This document shows, piece after piece, positions 53,695-64,000 of a stretch of 64,000 nucleotides of DNA. Source of the DNA: Setoptus koraiensis (taxonomy: Eukaryota; Arthropoda); the NCBI GenBank assembly GCA_048013815.1, contig CM106586.1, positions 12,524,001 through 12,588,000 on the forward strand. The letters run 5' to 3'. Under the pieces are notes generated by a model, which saw nothing but the letters and a program-made list of their open reading frames with translations, had not been told where the DNA came from and did no database searches. The position numbers and the translations under genes were made by a program. Each line of letters begins with the position of its first letter. Position 1 is the stretch's first letter.

Positions 53695-56600
53695 GTCCAG
53701 CCGCCAGTTCGGCCACAATGCCTGCACTGATCCGATCCGCTTCGATCCTATCACCGTCCATTGAAACGCGATGCGAACAAGCTCCGCCGACACACACTGG
53801 AAAGGAGGAAAAATTCCTCACTGTTAGGCCTAATTATTATGTGTGATCTGTTGCCAGATCGGCGTTGTCAGATCCGCCAGATCGAGCCAATCGAGCAACA
53901 ATCGCTCTTGTTGTTGTTGTCGCCGTCAACTGTGCGCCATTGTCGATTGTAGCAGGTTGTCATTGTTAGAGAGCGACAACAACAACAACTGACCAATCGT
54001 TCACCAGCCAACAACGGCAACAACAGCATCAACAGCGAACACACAACAAGTGTCGAAATAAATATTAGGTGTGTTAACTGGCCAACTAGTCTAGACGACA
54101 AAATAGAATAAGAGATAATACAACAAAATAAGTTAAGATAAAATAAAGTCAATGCGGCGACAAAGATAACTGCCTGTAACCGGCAAATATCACTATCGCC
54201 GATTATCTGCTGCCCAAATCAGCATGCATTCGCACAAAAAACAAAGATGCTAGCTCACCTGTTGTTACCTGTTACCTGTTGCGCTGGCCACTGCTGACAA
54301 CAGGACAACAACTGTGTCAACTCGATCATTTTGTTTGTCGCCGTTTGTCTCGGCGCCGCCGCCGCGGCAGCAGCAGCAGCAGTTAGCGGCCATCAATCGA
54401 TTTGTGCGTTATGTCTCAGTTAGTCTGGGCGGGTGGCCCAGAAACATAAACTGTTGACCGTCTAACTGGCCGTCACTTTGATACACTTATCACCGCACAC
54501 CGTTGCGTCACAGTGCGCTATACATACCTGGCTATTTTCTCTCATTTTTGCTAGAAATTCATGCACTCAAAGCAACGCTGACTTACCTGTCCCGATATCG
54601 AATGCCTCCAATAGATATGAATACCTCGAGTGCGCCAACTGACCTTGAGAGCCCTCGTCACCAATCAGGACTGTAATAATAGTAATAGTGATAATTTGTA
54701 ATGAGCGTACTCGTGCTCAATGTGGCGCCTTCGCCGTCCCCCCAAAAAAGCGGGCCGCTACCACTTGCATCGGGATGGCCCAAATTGCGCACAATAATCA
54801 ATGCTCATTGTCGTAATCAATGAATCAGACAACCAATCTAGGGCCATGACGAGCAAAGGGCATCGCCTAGGCGCGGTGCCCAATGCAGAGGCAACTTTCT
54901 TACCATTTAATAGGGTCGCAAGCGCGCTTTTGTCATCATAGAAACCGTTGCAAATGTGTCGCATCACTCACTCTTGTTGAATAAAAAAACGATCCAGAGA
55001 AATTGGAATCTAGATCCAGATAACTGGCAGGCACATAAACCAAATGGCAGTTTATCGAATGTGACTAGTGAATACATTAGTCAACAAAAAACTCCTCCAA
55101 TGAAAATCCATTGAAAGAGGTTTTTTTCTATTTTCTGCAACTCTCTCTGGCCTTCTTCCGAGACTGCCAGTTCTGACAAGATTTTCACGGTTTGGACCAT
55201 CGCTCGCGACAATCGCCCTGGAAACAGATATCCATGTGGCAGCACTGGGGGACTTTCAGCATCTCCCTTGATTAATCTGTTATTTACAAATGACACGACA
55301 AGCAACAGGAACCTCTCTAGGCCGTTCGTGTGTGCTCGCTGATGAGAGTAGGATTGCAAACATTTCAGAAAGGAAATATCTCTCGGAAGGCGTTGCTCTC
55401 GCTTCGTCTAGTTTAGTCCTTTCGAAATTTCGCAGTCAGAGAAAACAACAAAGAATCAGACACTGGTTCGGCCACTCACTTAAGTGTCACTTAATTGCGA
55501 CAAAGTCTAAACGCGAAAAATGAAATTGATGAGGCCCTCCAATCGAAAGCGACTCAAGCGCCCATGGGATAGAAATCGGCACCGATATCGCGGATTTCGG
55601 TGCACTGCACTCTCGACGACAGCAAATTTTTATCGACACTTCATATTCGTCCACACGGATGCTTGTCTGATGCAGTTTTGTCGAAACGTTTCCTGTCGAC
55701 ACGACATTGTTGGCGAAATGAGTAAATAAATAAATCATTCATACATGTCGAGCATTACGGATGTCAAATGTTTTTCTTAGAACGAGCTTTTCATTTGATA
55801 ATCTCTGACGAAAATTGGCGCTATCTGGTCGCCTGATTCCATGAATATAACTCGAATTGAGCAATCTAATAGATGCGACAAACCCCTAATAGGCATCAGG
55901 CTGGCTCCGAACAAAAGGTTCCGAGTTATTTCTCAGCGAGGATTGATTAGTCCACTAATTAAAAAGTTTCTGGGACAACTCTATTTCCGGCCTGTCTGAA
56001 GCATGCATCAGGCCCTGTTCGGCAAACAATCCACGGTGAATTTCGTCCTACGGATAACGATCGAGCAAGTCAAATTTAGTGTCGACAGAAATATGCTGTC
56101 GACGAGAATTTCGGATTGTCAATCGTTTCGTTGCCCGAAACACTGCACCGTTACGCAATAAAAAGTGCTGCCAAAAATAAAGAGGCGTGCCTATCGCTCA
56201 GCTGACTTGTGTTTACATTTTATCGACATTGTTCATTCGCACTCGCCGGGCAAAATAGATGGGAGAGGAACCGATACAGTGAAAGATTACAACTGTAAAA
56301 CTAACAATAACAACATTAATAATAAATTATTAGTATGCGGATAAGAACATATTGCTTCAATTTTGTTGGGAGATTTAAACTACTTGAGCAAACCACTGAC
56401 ATGCCAGATAAAACGGACGAAAACCAGATACCTCACCAGCTACAGGTCTAAAACGCCAACGATATTGTGTTTGAGTCTATTTCACAATTTGAAATGGCCC
56501 ACCTCATCGGAGAATATCCGGATCTGTCTAAGATTTCATTGATTAAGCCCAGAGAATTCATCGGAACAACATTCGGGAACAGACGCCACAACTATTATAA

Positions 56601-58270
56601 GATTATTCGTTTTATTCAGATGCCTCATCAATCCAACAGGCACCAGGCGTATCAAGGATATCTAAAGAGCGCTGAGACTATTGAAAAACATTCTCATTCT
56701 TATGATCGTTGCAATCTATACCATCATCGCCATGCCAGGCAATAACCAGCAGATCCATTTAACATGCTTTTGATCTTATTTTTATACACGTCTGCGGACA
56801 ACTTCCGTACCAACACGATATCCAGGAAGCGATAACCTGGAAGTACTGTGATTATCTGCGATAATGGAGGGATATCAAGTAGCTGCAGCGACATCTATGA
56901 GTCTGATGAGTCTTACAACATTTGGTTTTTCTGTGATTTCTACACGCAGAAATCCAATCATTATTATAACTCCGGAATCAATGTGACTGCAACCGATGAT
57001 GTAGAGGCTTTACTAGCTAACATTGTTAGTTGAGCTGTCTATAGGCAGTTGACCAAATCACCCAGGGTTACCGATGGTTCGGCGCAAAACAGGAGTGTTC
57101 TTCAATTGGGGTCCTTGATTCCCAATGGTTCTTTGACTATTCCGGCTGTAACCAATTCGCTGATTCAACTGAGCAATTCGATCGAGTGAGATCCGTTGAT
57201 TGGTGATAATGACTCCATTTTCATTCTCAAAATAGGCTCTCCGCTTCTTTAATTCTCTGCCAATCGCTTGTCTATAATCTTCGAAGTGAGCACGAAGTTG
57301 ACTCCTGAGTCTGTTCGAATGACGGAAGTATAAATTATAATTTACCAAGACTTCGGCTGAAGTCTTCTAGTTGCTCCTGACAAGTGGTGATATCATGTCG
57401 TGTACACCGTAAACGGTCCGCTGTTATTGCCTTAATGCTATTGTGTGCGGGTTCCTGCATTACAAAATGGCAAGAAGGACATCATTGATGTAGCTATATG
57501 GTGTCGACTGATCACCATTTTTTATCATCTGGTGTTTAACTAGGTCAAGACATAGCTGCTGATAATTTTCAATTTTCTTTTGGTGTGTCCAAATTGCTGT
57601 ATGGGCCTAACTGGCTATTCAGTTGCAATAGCTTGACAATATTCAGGTGTGGACCTCACTGAATTGTGGCACTCGACACTCTGGCAATGTGGCCCAACTC
57701 GTTGTTTTAATTGTTTTACTCTCCGGGGGTCATAAGATCGTTACAAGGATCCTTAACTTGCAGAAGGATTGTTACGTTGAAACTAGAATGTCAGAACAGC
57801 TTGACTATTCGATCAAACTTCGTGCCAACTAGTGCGAAAATACCGTGTGGTACAAGTGCCAACGTTTGGCTCGGGCAACTTCGGCTCGACCCATACTGAG
57901 GAATCAGAGTAACCAAAGACATACGAGGATCACGCTACGCTTCTTATCGTCATGTTGATGTTTCGCTTGATTTCGAAATTGTCATCTCGAGGTTCTTGGT
58001 GACGTTTGGCGCACATCATCATATATGCGGAAGTGATAAGAAGCAAGTAAAACGATTTGGAGGCCATTAATGAGCCAATAAGAATACATGTAAATACATG
58101 TGGACCTCAGTAACAAGTCGCGATATTCTATGCCCGTGGATTTGTTGAACTGCTAGCATCGCTGACACGTTTTTATCTGGTATCGACAGAGGATTAGCGT
58201 TCGATACCCGCCCAGGGCGACTAGTGATAATCTCAGATAGAGGGCCGCCTGCTCCCAATGGCGACCGTCT

Positions 58271-58296
58271 CTAAAGAGTCTCTACAGACTCTTTAG
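58271..58296. repeat. Inverted repeat, 11-bp arms, 4-base loop
   Basis: Arms 58271-58281 and 58286-58296 (CTAAAGAGTCT/AGACTCTTTAG). A further TAAAGAG follows directly. Confidence 0.85.
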
Positions 58297-58537
58297 TAAA
58301 GAGTTTGTGTGTATGAGATAAAACAATAGGCGAATCAATAAAAAGGCGCTTCTATCTTGACTAGTAAAAGTTGTCACCATGGAAAGATGCCGGCTGAGCG
58401 ATTGGAAACGATTTTCATGTGTTGTAAATGCCATTGTTGTGAATACAAGTATACAGCTGAAATGAATTGAAATGAATGAGTAACTGACAAGAAACGAAAG
58501 TATGATTCAATGATAAATTTATTGGCTAATTTATCGG

Positions 58538-60274
58538 TCAGGTAAGCGATTCTAATTGCCACAATTGGCGCATCATTTTGTCATAGTCGTGATATTGGCC
58601 CAGCTCTGCGGCCAGATAATTGTTGGCCGGCGAAAATTGAGGATGCCGCAACCATTGATCCAATTGATATCTTTGGTAGCAATAGCGTCCGTTCAGGGCC
58701 AGTAAATGGCCCGTCGGTGGACTGAGTTGTTGTTGTTGTTGATTAGATTTGTTTACCGTTAATTGAGCGCCATCTTGGTTTATAACATTAACATTAACTT
58801 TGACGGGTTCATCGGGAGCGGGTAAACGCCAATTCAATCTAGTTATGTGTGGCCAGGCAGAGGCCAACACTAGACCGGTTACGTAGAGATCGTCTATCCA
58901 TAGTGGCTTGTGACCTTGACTAGTGAGCAATTGTGACCATTTTAGTAGGTGTTGCATCAATGTTGGCGCTATCAAATAGGCCAAACCGGAACAATATTGC
59001 GGATAAGTGTCATAGACAAACTCGTCTTTAGTGAGTGCCCATTTTCCGTTTCGCTGCACAAGTGAATTGTTTGGAAATAGAGAGCACGCCAGCAACAATT
59101 GTCGATTGTCGCTGCTCACGGTTGTGGCCGGTTGTTGGCGAATCAATTCAATCCATTGTGTCATGTTTAAATATGTGTCATCGTCGCATTTTATGATAAA
59201 TCTTTTCATCTTGTTATCGCTGGCATTGTTGCAACTTGTTGCTGTTGTTGTTGTTGTCGTTGTTGTGTCTCGCTGGAAGCAATTATCGTTGAGCCACTTG
59301 TAGCCGCTGAGATGCTTGTAGGTGAGGTTCCTGTACGAATCGACGATGTTGCTTTGCAGTATGTCGCCGCCGTACCGCTTGGCCTCAAATTCAATGGCGC
59401 TTTCGAGTGAATGTGTCCTGCCTTTGGAGCGTCGCCGTTTCTTGGTCGCCGCATTCTTTTTGCTCCATTTGCCGCTTGCGGGCCACTCTTGCTCGCTGGC
59501 GGGCGACTTTTGCTCGCCGGCGGGTGACTTTTGCTCGCCGGCGGGCTGCTGCTCCTGCGGCGAAAAGCGATAATCGGCCGGCGAACCCAGAACAAAAATC
59601 AATCGCAATTGGACACGATGCCGCCGCAAATAGTCGGCCTGGTGCTGGCGCGAGCCCCAGGTTTCGCGTATCAATTTGCGCTGCTCGAAATGGGTCAATT
59701 TCGAGTGAATCAACACTATAATTAACAAATCCGCCTGGCTGTTCGATGCTGATATGTGCTCCAAACAGCAATAGCTTGCGTGCGGTTCAATTAGGAACTT
59801 GAGCGGCTCGCCAAGATCGAGCCAGGCCGCATCTGACAGATTTGTGGCCGGTGACAATTGGTTGAAATTGGCGCTGTTCGCGCTGTTGACTGTGAGCGGC
59901 TTGAATATGTTGCGACGCTCGAACGAAGCGGCCGACGAGGAGCCCGATAATACGATCTGATGTTGACTTTGCATGAAGGAATAATCGCTCATTAGGTATT
60001 CGTTGATTTGCAGTCCACTCAACGTTTGTCGTTCACCATCGCCATCGATTGCGGCCTGAGTCTGGCCAGCGCGGACGGGATTGGGTTGTGGAAACATTCG
60101 GAAAGCTTGTGTGGAGCTATAGTTGACTGGCACATTGTTGCTTGTGGTCAGTTGAGATCGTTGCTGTTGCTGCTTGTTCAATAGCAGATAATTGAACAGA
60201 CCCATCACGACAATTATCCACACAATTGAGCACGACGCAACAAGCAGGAGAATAGTTTGATTTGGTAGTCGCAT
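58538..60274 (-). CDS. Beta-1,3-galactosyltransferase-like glycosyltransferase (GT31)
   Basis: 578 residues in one exon, ATG at 60274. It has type II Golgi topology: a short cytoplasmic start, a membrane anchor at about residues 7-32 and a Gln/Ser-rich stem. The GT31 catalytic domain has the donor-binding RKLIRETWGSR (199-209), the conserved DSYRNLTYKHLSGYKW (312-327), the metal-binding DDD in KCDDDTYLNM (363-365), YPQYCSGLAYL (423-433) and WIDDLYVTGLVL (458-469, where EDVY or EDVF is usual). It probably adds galactose or N-acetylhexosamine in beta-1,3 linkage to glycoproteins or glycolipids; the exact donor is not settled. A lysine-rich insertion with short GEQKSPA repeats (about 238-288) sits between two conserved blocks, and a Thr run (337-343) between two others. 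Confidence 0.93.
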   Translation of the reverse strand: MRLPNQTILLLVASCSIVWIIVVMGLFNYLLLNKQQQQRSQLTTSNNVPVNYSSTQAFRMFPQPNPVRAGQTQAAIDGDGERQTLSGLQINEYLMSDYSFMQSQHQIVLSGSSSAASFERRNIFKPLTVNSANSANFNQLSPATNLSDAAWLDLGEPLKFLIEPHASYCCLEHISASNSQADLLIIVLIHSKLTHFEQRKLIRETWGSRQHQADYLRRHRVQLRLIFVLGSPADYRFSPQEQQPAGEQKSPAGEQKSPASEQEWPASGKWSKKNAATKKRRRSKGRTHSLESAIEFEAKRYGGDILQSNIVDSYRNLTYKHLSGYKWLNDNCFQRDTTTTTTTTATSCNNASDNKMKRFIIKCDDDTYLNMTQWIELIRQQPATTVSSDNRQLLLACSLFPNNSLVQRNGKWALTKDEFVYDTYPQYCSGLAYLIAPTLMQHLLKWSQLLTSQGHKPLWIDDLYVTGLVLASAWPHITRLNWRLPAPDEPVKVNVNVINQDGAQLTVNKSNQQQQQLSPPTGHLLALNGRYCYQRYQLDQWLRHPQFSPANNYLAAELGQYHDYDKMMRQLWQLESLT

Positions 60275-60356
60275 GCTCGCTTGCTGTTGCGTAACGTTTG
60301 CTACGAGCTGAATATTTGCATTTGTCCGTTTGCGGCCATTGCCGTTTGCTGCTGCT

Positions 60357-60404
60357 GCCTGTCGAGTGTCTGCCTGTCGAGTGTCTGCCTGTCGAGTGTC
60401 TGCC
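60357..60404. repeat. 15-bp tandem repeat (TGCCTGTCGAGTGTC), three copies
   Basis: Three near-perfect units just upstream of the galactosyltransferase start. Confidence 0.88.
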
Positions 60405-60536
60405 AGCTAAATCGGCGGCCTCACGGTGGCCTCATTCACTGATTTGCACTGATTTTATTTTGACAACTTTTCTAATTGATGTTGCTTGCGCTGGCTTGCG
60501 TCTGTTTGCGTTCGTTTGCTCTGATTTGCAATTTTG

Positions 60537-60598
60537 TGCGATTTGAAATTGTGTGCAATTTGGGGCGATTTGAAATTGTGTGCGATTTGCAATTTGTG
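60537..60598. repeat. Imperfect repeat of GCGATTTGAAATTGTGTG
   Basis: Two full units plus partial ones (ATTTGCAATTTTGTG, GATTTGCAATTTGTG) on either side. Confidence 0.75.
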
Positions 60599-61077
60599 TT
60601 GACCATTCGGCGCGACAAGTGTGTTTGCCAATGACGACTCGCTGATACTGACCACTGGTCGCCGCTCTCAACGATCGGCCGCTCTCAACAATCGGCCGCT
60701 CATGATCGAGTTAACAAACAAACGGCAAAACAAACTCACTGACCACTCACTAGCGATGCAACTACTTGCACTGCACTCTTGCGTCACTGCCGCCAGTCGC
60801 AAGTGCGCTCAGTTGCGTAATGCGCCAACCTCGTCCACTTGTCTCCTCCCCCCGCGCTGGCTGTCACTGTTGTCGCAGCTCACCTGTTGCACATACCGTT
60901 ACCGCTGGCAGCGGCTCGCCAGCAGCAGCAGCAGTTACGCAACACTGACAGCAACAACTAGCAGCAGTTGCGAGTCTCATTTGTGATTTCAGTTTTTGGT
61001 TTTCAGTTCAGTTTTGGGTCGCTGTTCGCCCGTTTGTGGCGCCTGTCGCTGCAATCGCAAGCGGCGTCGCCACAGTC

Positions 61078-61100
61078 AACCATTGACTGAGTCAATGGTT
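61078..61100. repeat. Inverted repeat, 10-bp arms, 3-base centre
   Basis: Arms 61078-61087 and 61091-61100 are exact complements. The centre contains TGACTGAGTCA, close to an AP-1-type palindrome with one extra base. Confidence 0.85.
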
Positions 61101-62650
61101 TGAGATAATTGAAAAGTGACGGATGCCATTTTCGTTTGAGTCGCTCATTTTCAGTCGTCTCATTGTTGTTGTTTTGCGGTTGTTGTGTTGCGACTCGCAA
61201 CTTGAGAGCGCCGAGACGCAATCACGCCGCCAACTGCCAGCGTCCTTTGTTTACACTGCATATAAATGTTTATGTTTCTAATGAGCGATAAGCCATTATC
61301 GTGATGCGCCTGTCAAGCATTTTGTATTTGTTAGCGTTTGGTTATTGACGCCCGCTGACCAGTGGCCGTAATGAGCGCCAACAACCAATGACCATTAGCG
61401 AGTAATGAAAGAATTCTATTGTTCCGCGCGGTTGCCAGTTGACCAGTTGATCAGTTGACCAGTTGATTGGTTGATTAGTTGATTAGCTAACAATGGCCAA
61501 TTGGCGGCTGCAAGTGATTAGTTTCGAGCTACGGGCGAGAATTTCCTCGCCCGCATTGGCGCCCTCTTGCCCGAGTCGCGGGTGCCGAATGCAGCAGCGC
61601 GAAGCCGAGCAATATTTGCACTTTGTGCGCCAGTCAGATCTGTTGTTGTGGCGCGAAAGAACCGCTGCCAGGCCGAACGAAGGCAGCCACGGCAAGGCCG
61701 CAAAAGAAGTCCGAGAAAAGAGAAGCCCAGAGAGGAGAAGCAAAGAAAAGAATGGAGCGGCGTCAATTTGATTTGTTCGGCCAGGTGACGTAAGCGATTG
61801 TGTATCCGTCAAGCGCGTTTGACATGCGCAATTAGCAATTAACTTTTAGCTGTTGGCTCCTTTCTGGCCGCTCCGTCTCATTTATTGATTGATGCCCTCG
61901 CCATTGCCCGCTTGCCACGCCGTTGCCGGCGTCACTTCGTTGGATTTGTTTTTGGCGACCCATTGGCTCGACGGCAACAAATCGAGCGGCCAATCGGTCA
62001 CTCGCGGACCGTCACCGAACGTGTTGGTCGCTCGCAGACTCGGCAGACCGGGCCAACTTGGCAAACTTCGCAAACTCGCATCGCGTCCAATGGCCGGCCG
62101 ATTCGGACGATCGCCGGCCAGATTGAATTAAACGAGCAACGAGTGACGAGCCAGAAATAGCGCGGCCAGAACAGGTGCCAAAAGAATGCGAGAATTCTCG
62201 CCGCCGGCGAGCGTTCGTCGCGGCGCTGTGTCCATTGTCCACTCTGGACACACGGGCCGCATTATAGGAAAGAACAATAACATTCGAGCGTACAGACGAA
62301 CAAAATATATATATATATATGTGTTTATTGGGCCAATTGTTGAAACATTTGAACGCTTGCCATATTTGCGGCATTCGCGAGCAGTTGCGCAACGGCGCCG
62401 AAGAATGATTTTTTGCAATCCACTCAAAGTGTCCACTCGCTCGAGCAATTGGCGAGAATTGCTGGCAATTTGCAAATGGCCGCCACACAATGCGCACACC
62501 AGCAGTCAGCTCAAATGTCATACCGGCATGATGGCCGCACAATGACAGTGTCAATCATTGCGTAACACTTCTGCTAATATCGGCTGGCCAAAACGATTGC
62601 TTGTCTGCGGCGCTTGTTTGTTCGAATGGGATCACAGTGCGAGCAGCACG

Positions 62651-62760
62651 GTTGTTCGCTTCGAACGAGCGCAGTTCGCTCCGAACGAGCGCAGTTCGCT
62701 CCGAACGAGCGCTGCTCGCTTCGATCAGGTGAGGTTCGCTTCGAACAAGGGGGCGTTCGG
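62651..62760. repeat. 20-bp tandem repeat, 5.5 copies
   Basis: Units like GCAGTTCGCTCCGAACGAGC. Units 2 and 3 are identical, the outer ones diverged. The core TTCGCTCCGAA is nearly self-complementary. Confidence 0.9.
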
Positions 62761-63498
62761 CCCGGTCAAGTTCGAGTGAACGTTCGCAGCGCTTGTGCGC
62801 TTGTTGCCGCGCTGTCGCGCCATTGTTTCTCGCAAGCCACACACAGTTCGAGCTGTTGAAACAACCCAATGCGATTGCGCAACAATAAGCTCTAATTAGT
62901 TGGCCCATTGATTGCATGCGCCGGCCAGGGCGCTGGCCAGATATTTCACCTGTTGCATTATGGCACAACTCATATATGTGTGGTGCAGTGATTCAAAGGA
63001 TTTGCCCAACAAACGATTTGCCCAATGTCCGCTGGCTGCACACAACGTGAACTACGTGAGCTATCGTGTTGCAATTTGCAAACATCAGCTCGCTACCATG
63101 ATCACGCAATGTCGATTTCACACGACTTTTGGTGGCGCTCTGCACACAAGCAGCGAGTCGGTCAGCCAGCGAACACTGATTAATACGCCGGCGTGATTGC
63201 GCAACTCGGAATTGCCAACTGCGAAATCGAACGTCGAAATCGAACTTCGAAATGGGACTTGGAAATCGAACTTGGAAATCAATCCATCAATCGGGCAGCG
63301 ATGGCGGCCGATCGATGGCCGACACAATCGGTGGCTGCGCGACCGCATCCGTCGCCGTGCTTCGCAGGGCAATCAATCTTGTGCCCATGATGCAAATGAT
63401 AATTTATTGTCCGGCGATGATTCGATCGCGGTAATTGCTGTTGGCAGGTATTGTTTAGCTGATCGTTCGTATCGTTTCGGGCCGCGGAATCCGCTCGC

Positions 63499-63560
63499 GC
63501 ATTCGGCGCATTCGGCGCATTCGGCGCATTCGGCACATTCGGCACATTTCTCACATTTCG
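63499..63560. repeat. 9-bp tandem repeat (CGCATTCGG)
   Basis: About six to seven units, the last ones changed to CACATTTCT-like. Confidence 0.9.
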
Positions 63561-64000
63561 AATCGGCCCGAATCGGCCGAGCAGTTGACTGCTGCAAACG
63601 AGCGCTGCCTCTCGCGTCGAGATTCTCGCGTCGAGATGCTCAGTTCGACAGTCTCAATGCGAGCGTCTCACATGGCGATCGCAACAAGCGGCCGACGGCG
63701 AGCCGCAGAACAATAATTATAATTGAGTTGCCGCCGAGGGATTCTAATTCAATCATTGGTGGCGCCACCGGCCGGTCGGCCGGTGTCGATCATAAGTTAT
63801 GATTCATAACTGACCCAACGATGACCTTGCCACTGGTAATTGTTGTCGAGCGGAGATCTCATTTCAGCGATGCCGCAACAACCGCCGTGAAACCGGAACT
63901 TGGGCCAGCGTTGGCCAGCGTCGGCCGGGCCGGCCGCTTGATCCGGCTTGCGCGCGCCCCGGTCACTGCCCAGTGGTCGGCAGTGAGACGGCGAGACCGG

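Larger units (their letters stand above)
51799..58537. other. Long gene-free region (6.7 kb)
   Basis: No convincing gene. The left part is G+C-rich, with GGTGGCGAGTCGGTTGCGG-like repeats (about 52120-52185), a 12-bp tandem array (52311-52406) and TTG-rich DNA (53280-53390). From about 55 kb it is more AT-rich. Open frames at 55081-55359 (-), 56467-56745 (+) and 57058-57348 (-) have some protein-like composition but no recognised domain and may be decayed coding DNA. Hairpins lie at 53672-53694 and 58271-58296. Confidence 0.55.
60275..64000. other. Gene-free right end with many short tandem repeats
   Basis: 3.7 kb, G+C-rich, with no recognised gene. It contains repeats at 60357-60404, 60537-60598, 61434-61492 (AGTTGACC/AGTTGATT units), 62651-62760 and 63499-63560, and an inverted repeat at 61078-61100. 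All open frames here overlap on both strands without domains. Confidence 0.55.

Noticed and set aside
58190-58215. TTCGATAC motif resembling a tRNA T-loop
   Set aside because: The flanking bases do not form a T-stem, and no acceptor or anticodon stem is present. No tRNA, rRNA or other RNA gene could be supported in the window.

Overview
This window looks like nuclear DNA of an invertebrate animal, most likely an arthropod. A fast-evolving mite-like lineage would fit, but no single feature fixes the taxon. The evidence is short GT-AG introns (about 100-160 bp), compact single-exon housekeeping genes, and animal families: a receptor guanylyl cyclase, CRAL-TRIO proteins, acid lipase, CSTF3, SMC3, MAST kinase, transgelin and a GT31 glycosyltransferase. 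CAA/CAG/GT-rich simple repeats are also abundant.

Layout. 0-10.3 kb: the 3' part of a receptor guanylyl cyclase (+), a short Na,K-ATPase beta-like fragment (-), a three-exon CRAL-TRIO gene (-), a 3.4 kb gene-free stretch, then a four-exon secreted acid lipase (-). 10.9-14.1 kb: a 3178-bp LTR retroelement on the minus strand. Its two 224-bp LTRs look identical and it carries only a Gag-protease reading frame. It sits between the divergently transcribed lipase and SPOUT1 genes. 14.4-26.2 kb is the gene-dense core: SPOUT1 (+), CSTF3 (+), SMC3 (-), a small unknown gene (+) and a two-exon EGF/transmembrane protein (-). CSTF3/SMC3 and the unknown/EGF pair are tail-to-tail with about 80-100 bp between stop codons.

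26.2-64 kb is sparser. It holds a second CRAL-TRIO gene (+, two exons), a single-exon MAST-type kinase without a visible PDZ domain (-), a four-exon transgelin/calponin gene (-), an unrecognised 1236-residue low-complexity membrane protein (-), and a single-exon beta-1,3-galactosyltransferase-like gene (-). The long gaps contain microsatellites, short-period tandem repeats and a few strong inverted repeats. From about 47 kb onward the DNA is visibly richer in G+C.

The genes do not form an operon-like pathway; this is ordinary mixed gene content. The most unusual signal is inside the LTR element: six palindromes, all centred on AAATTT and 14 to about 30 bp long. Their arms differ in sequence from copy to copy, yet each palindrome stays self-complementary.
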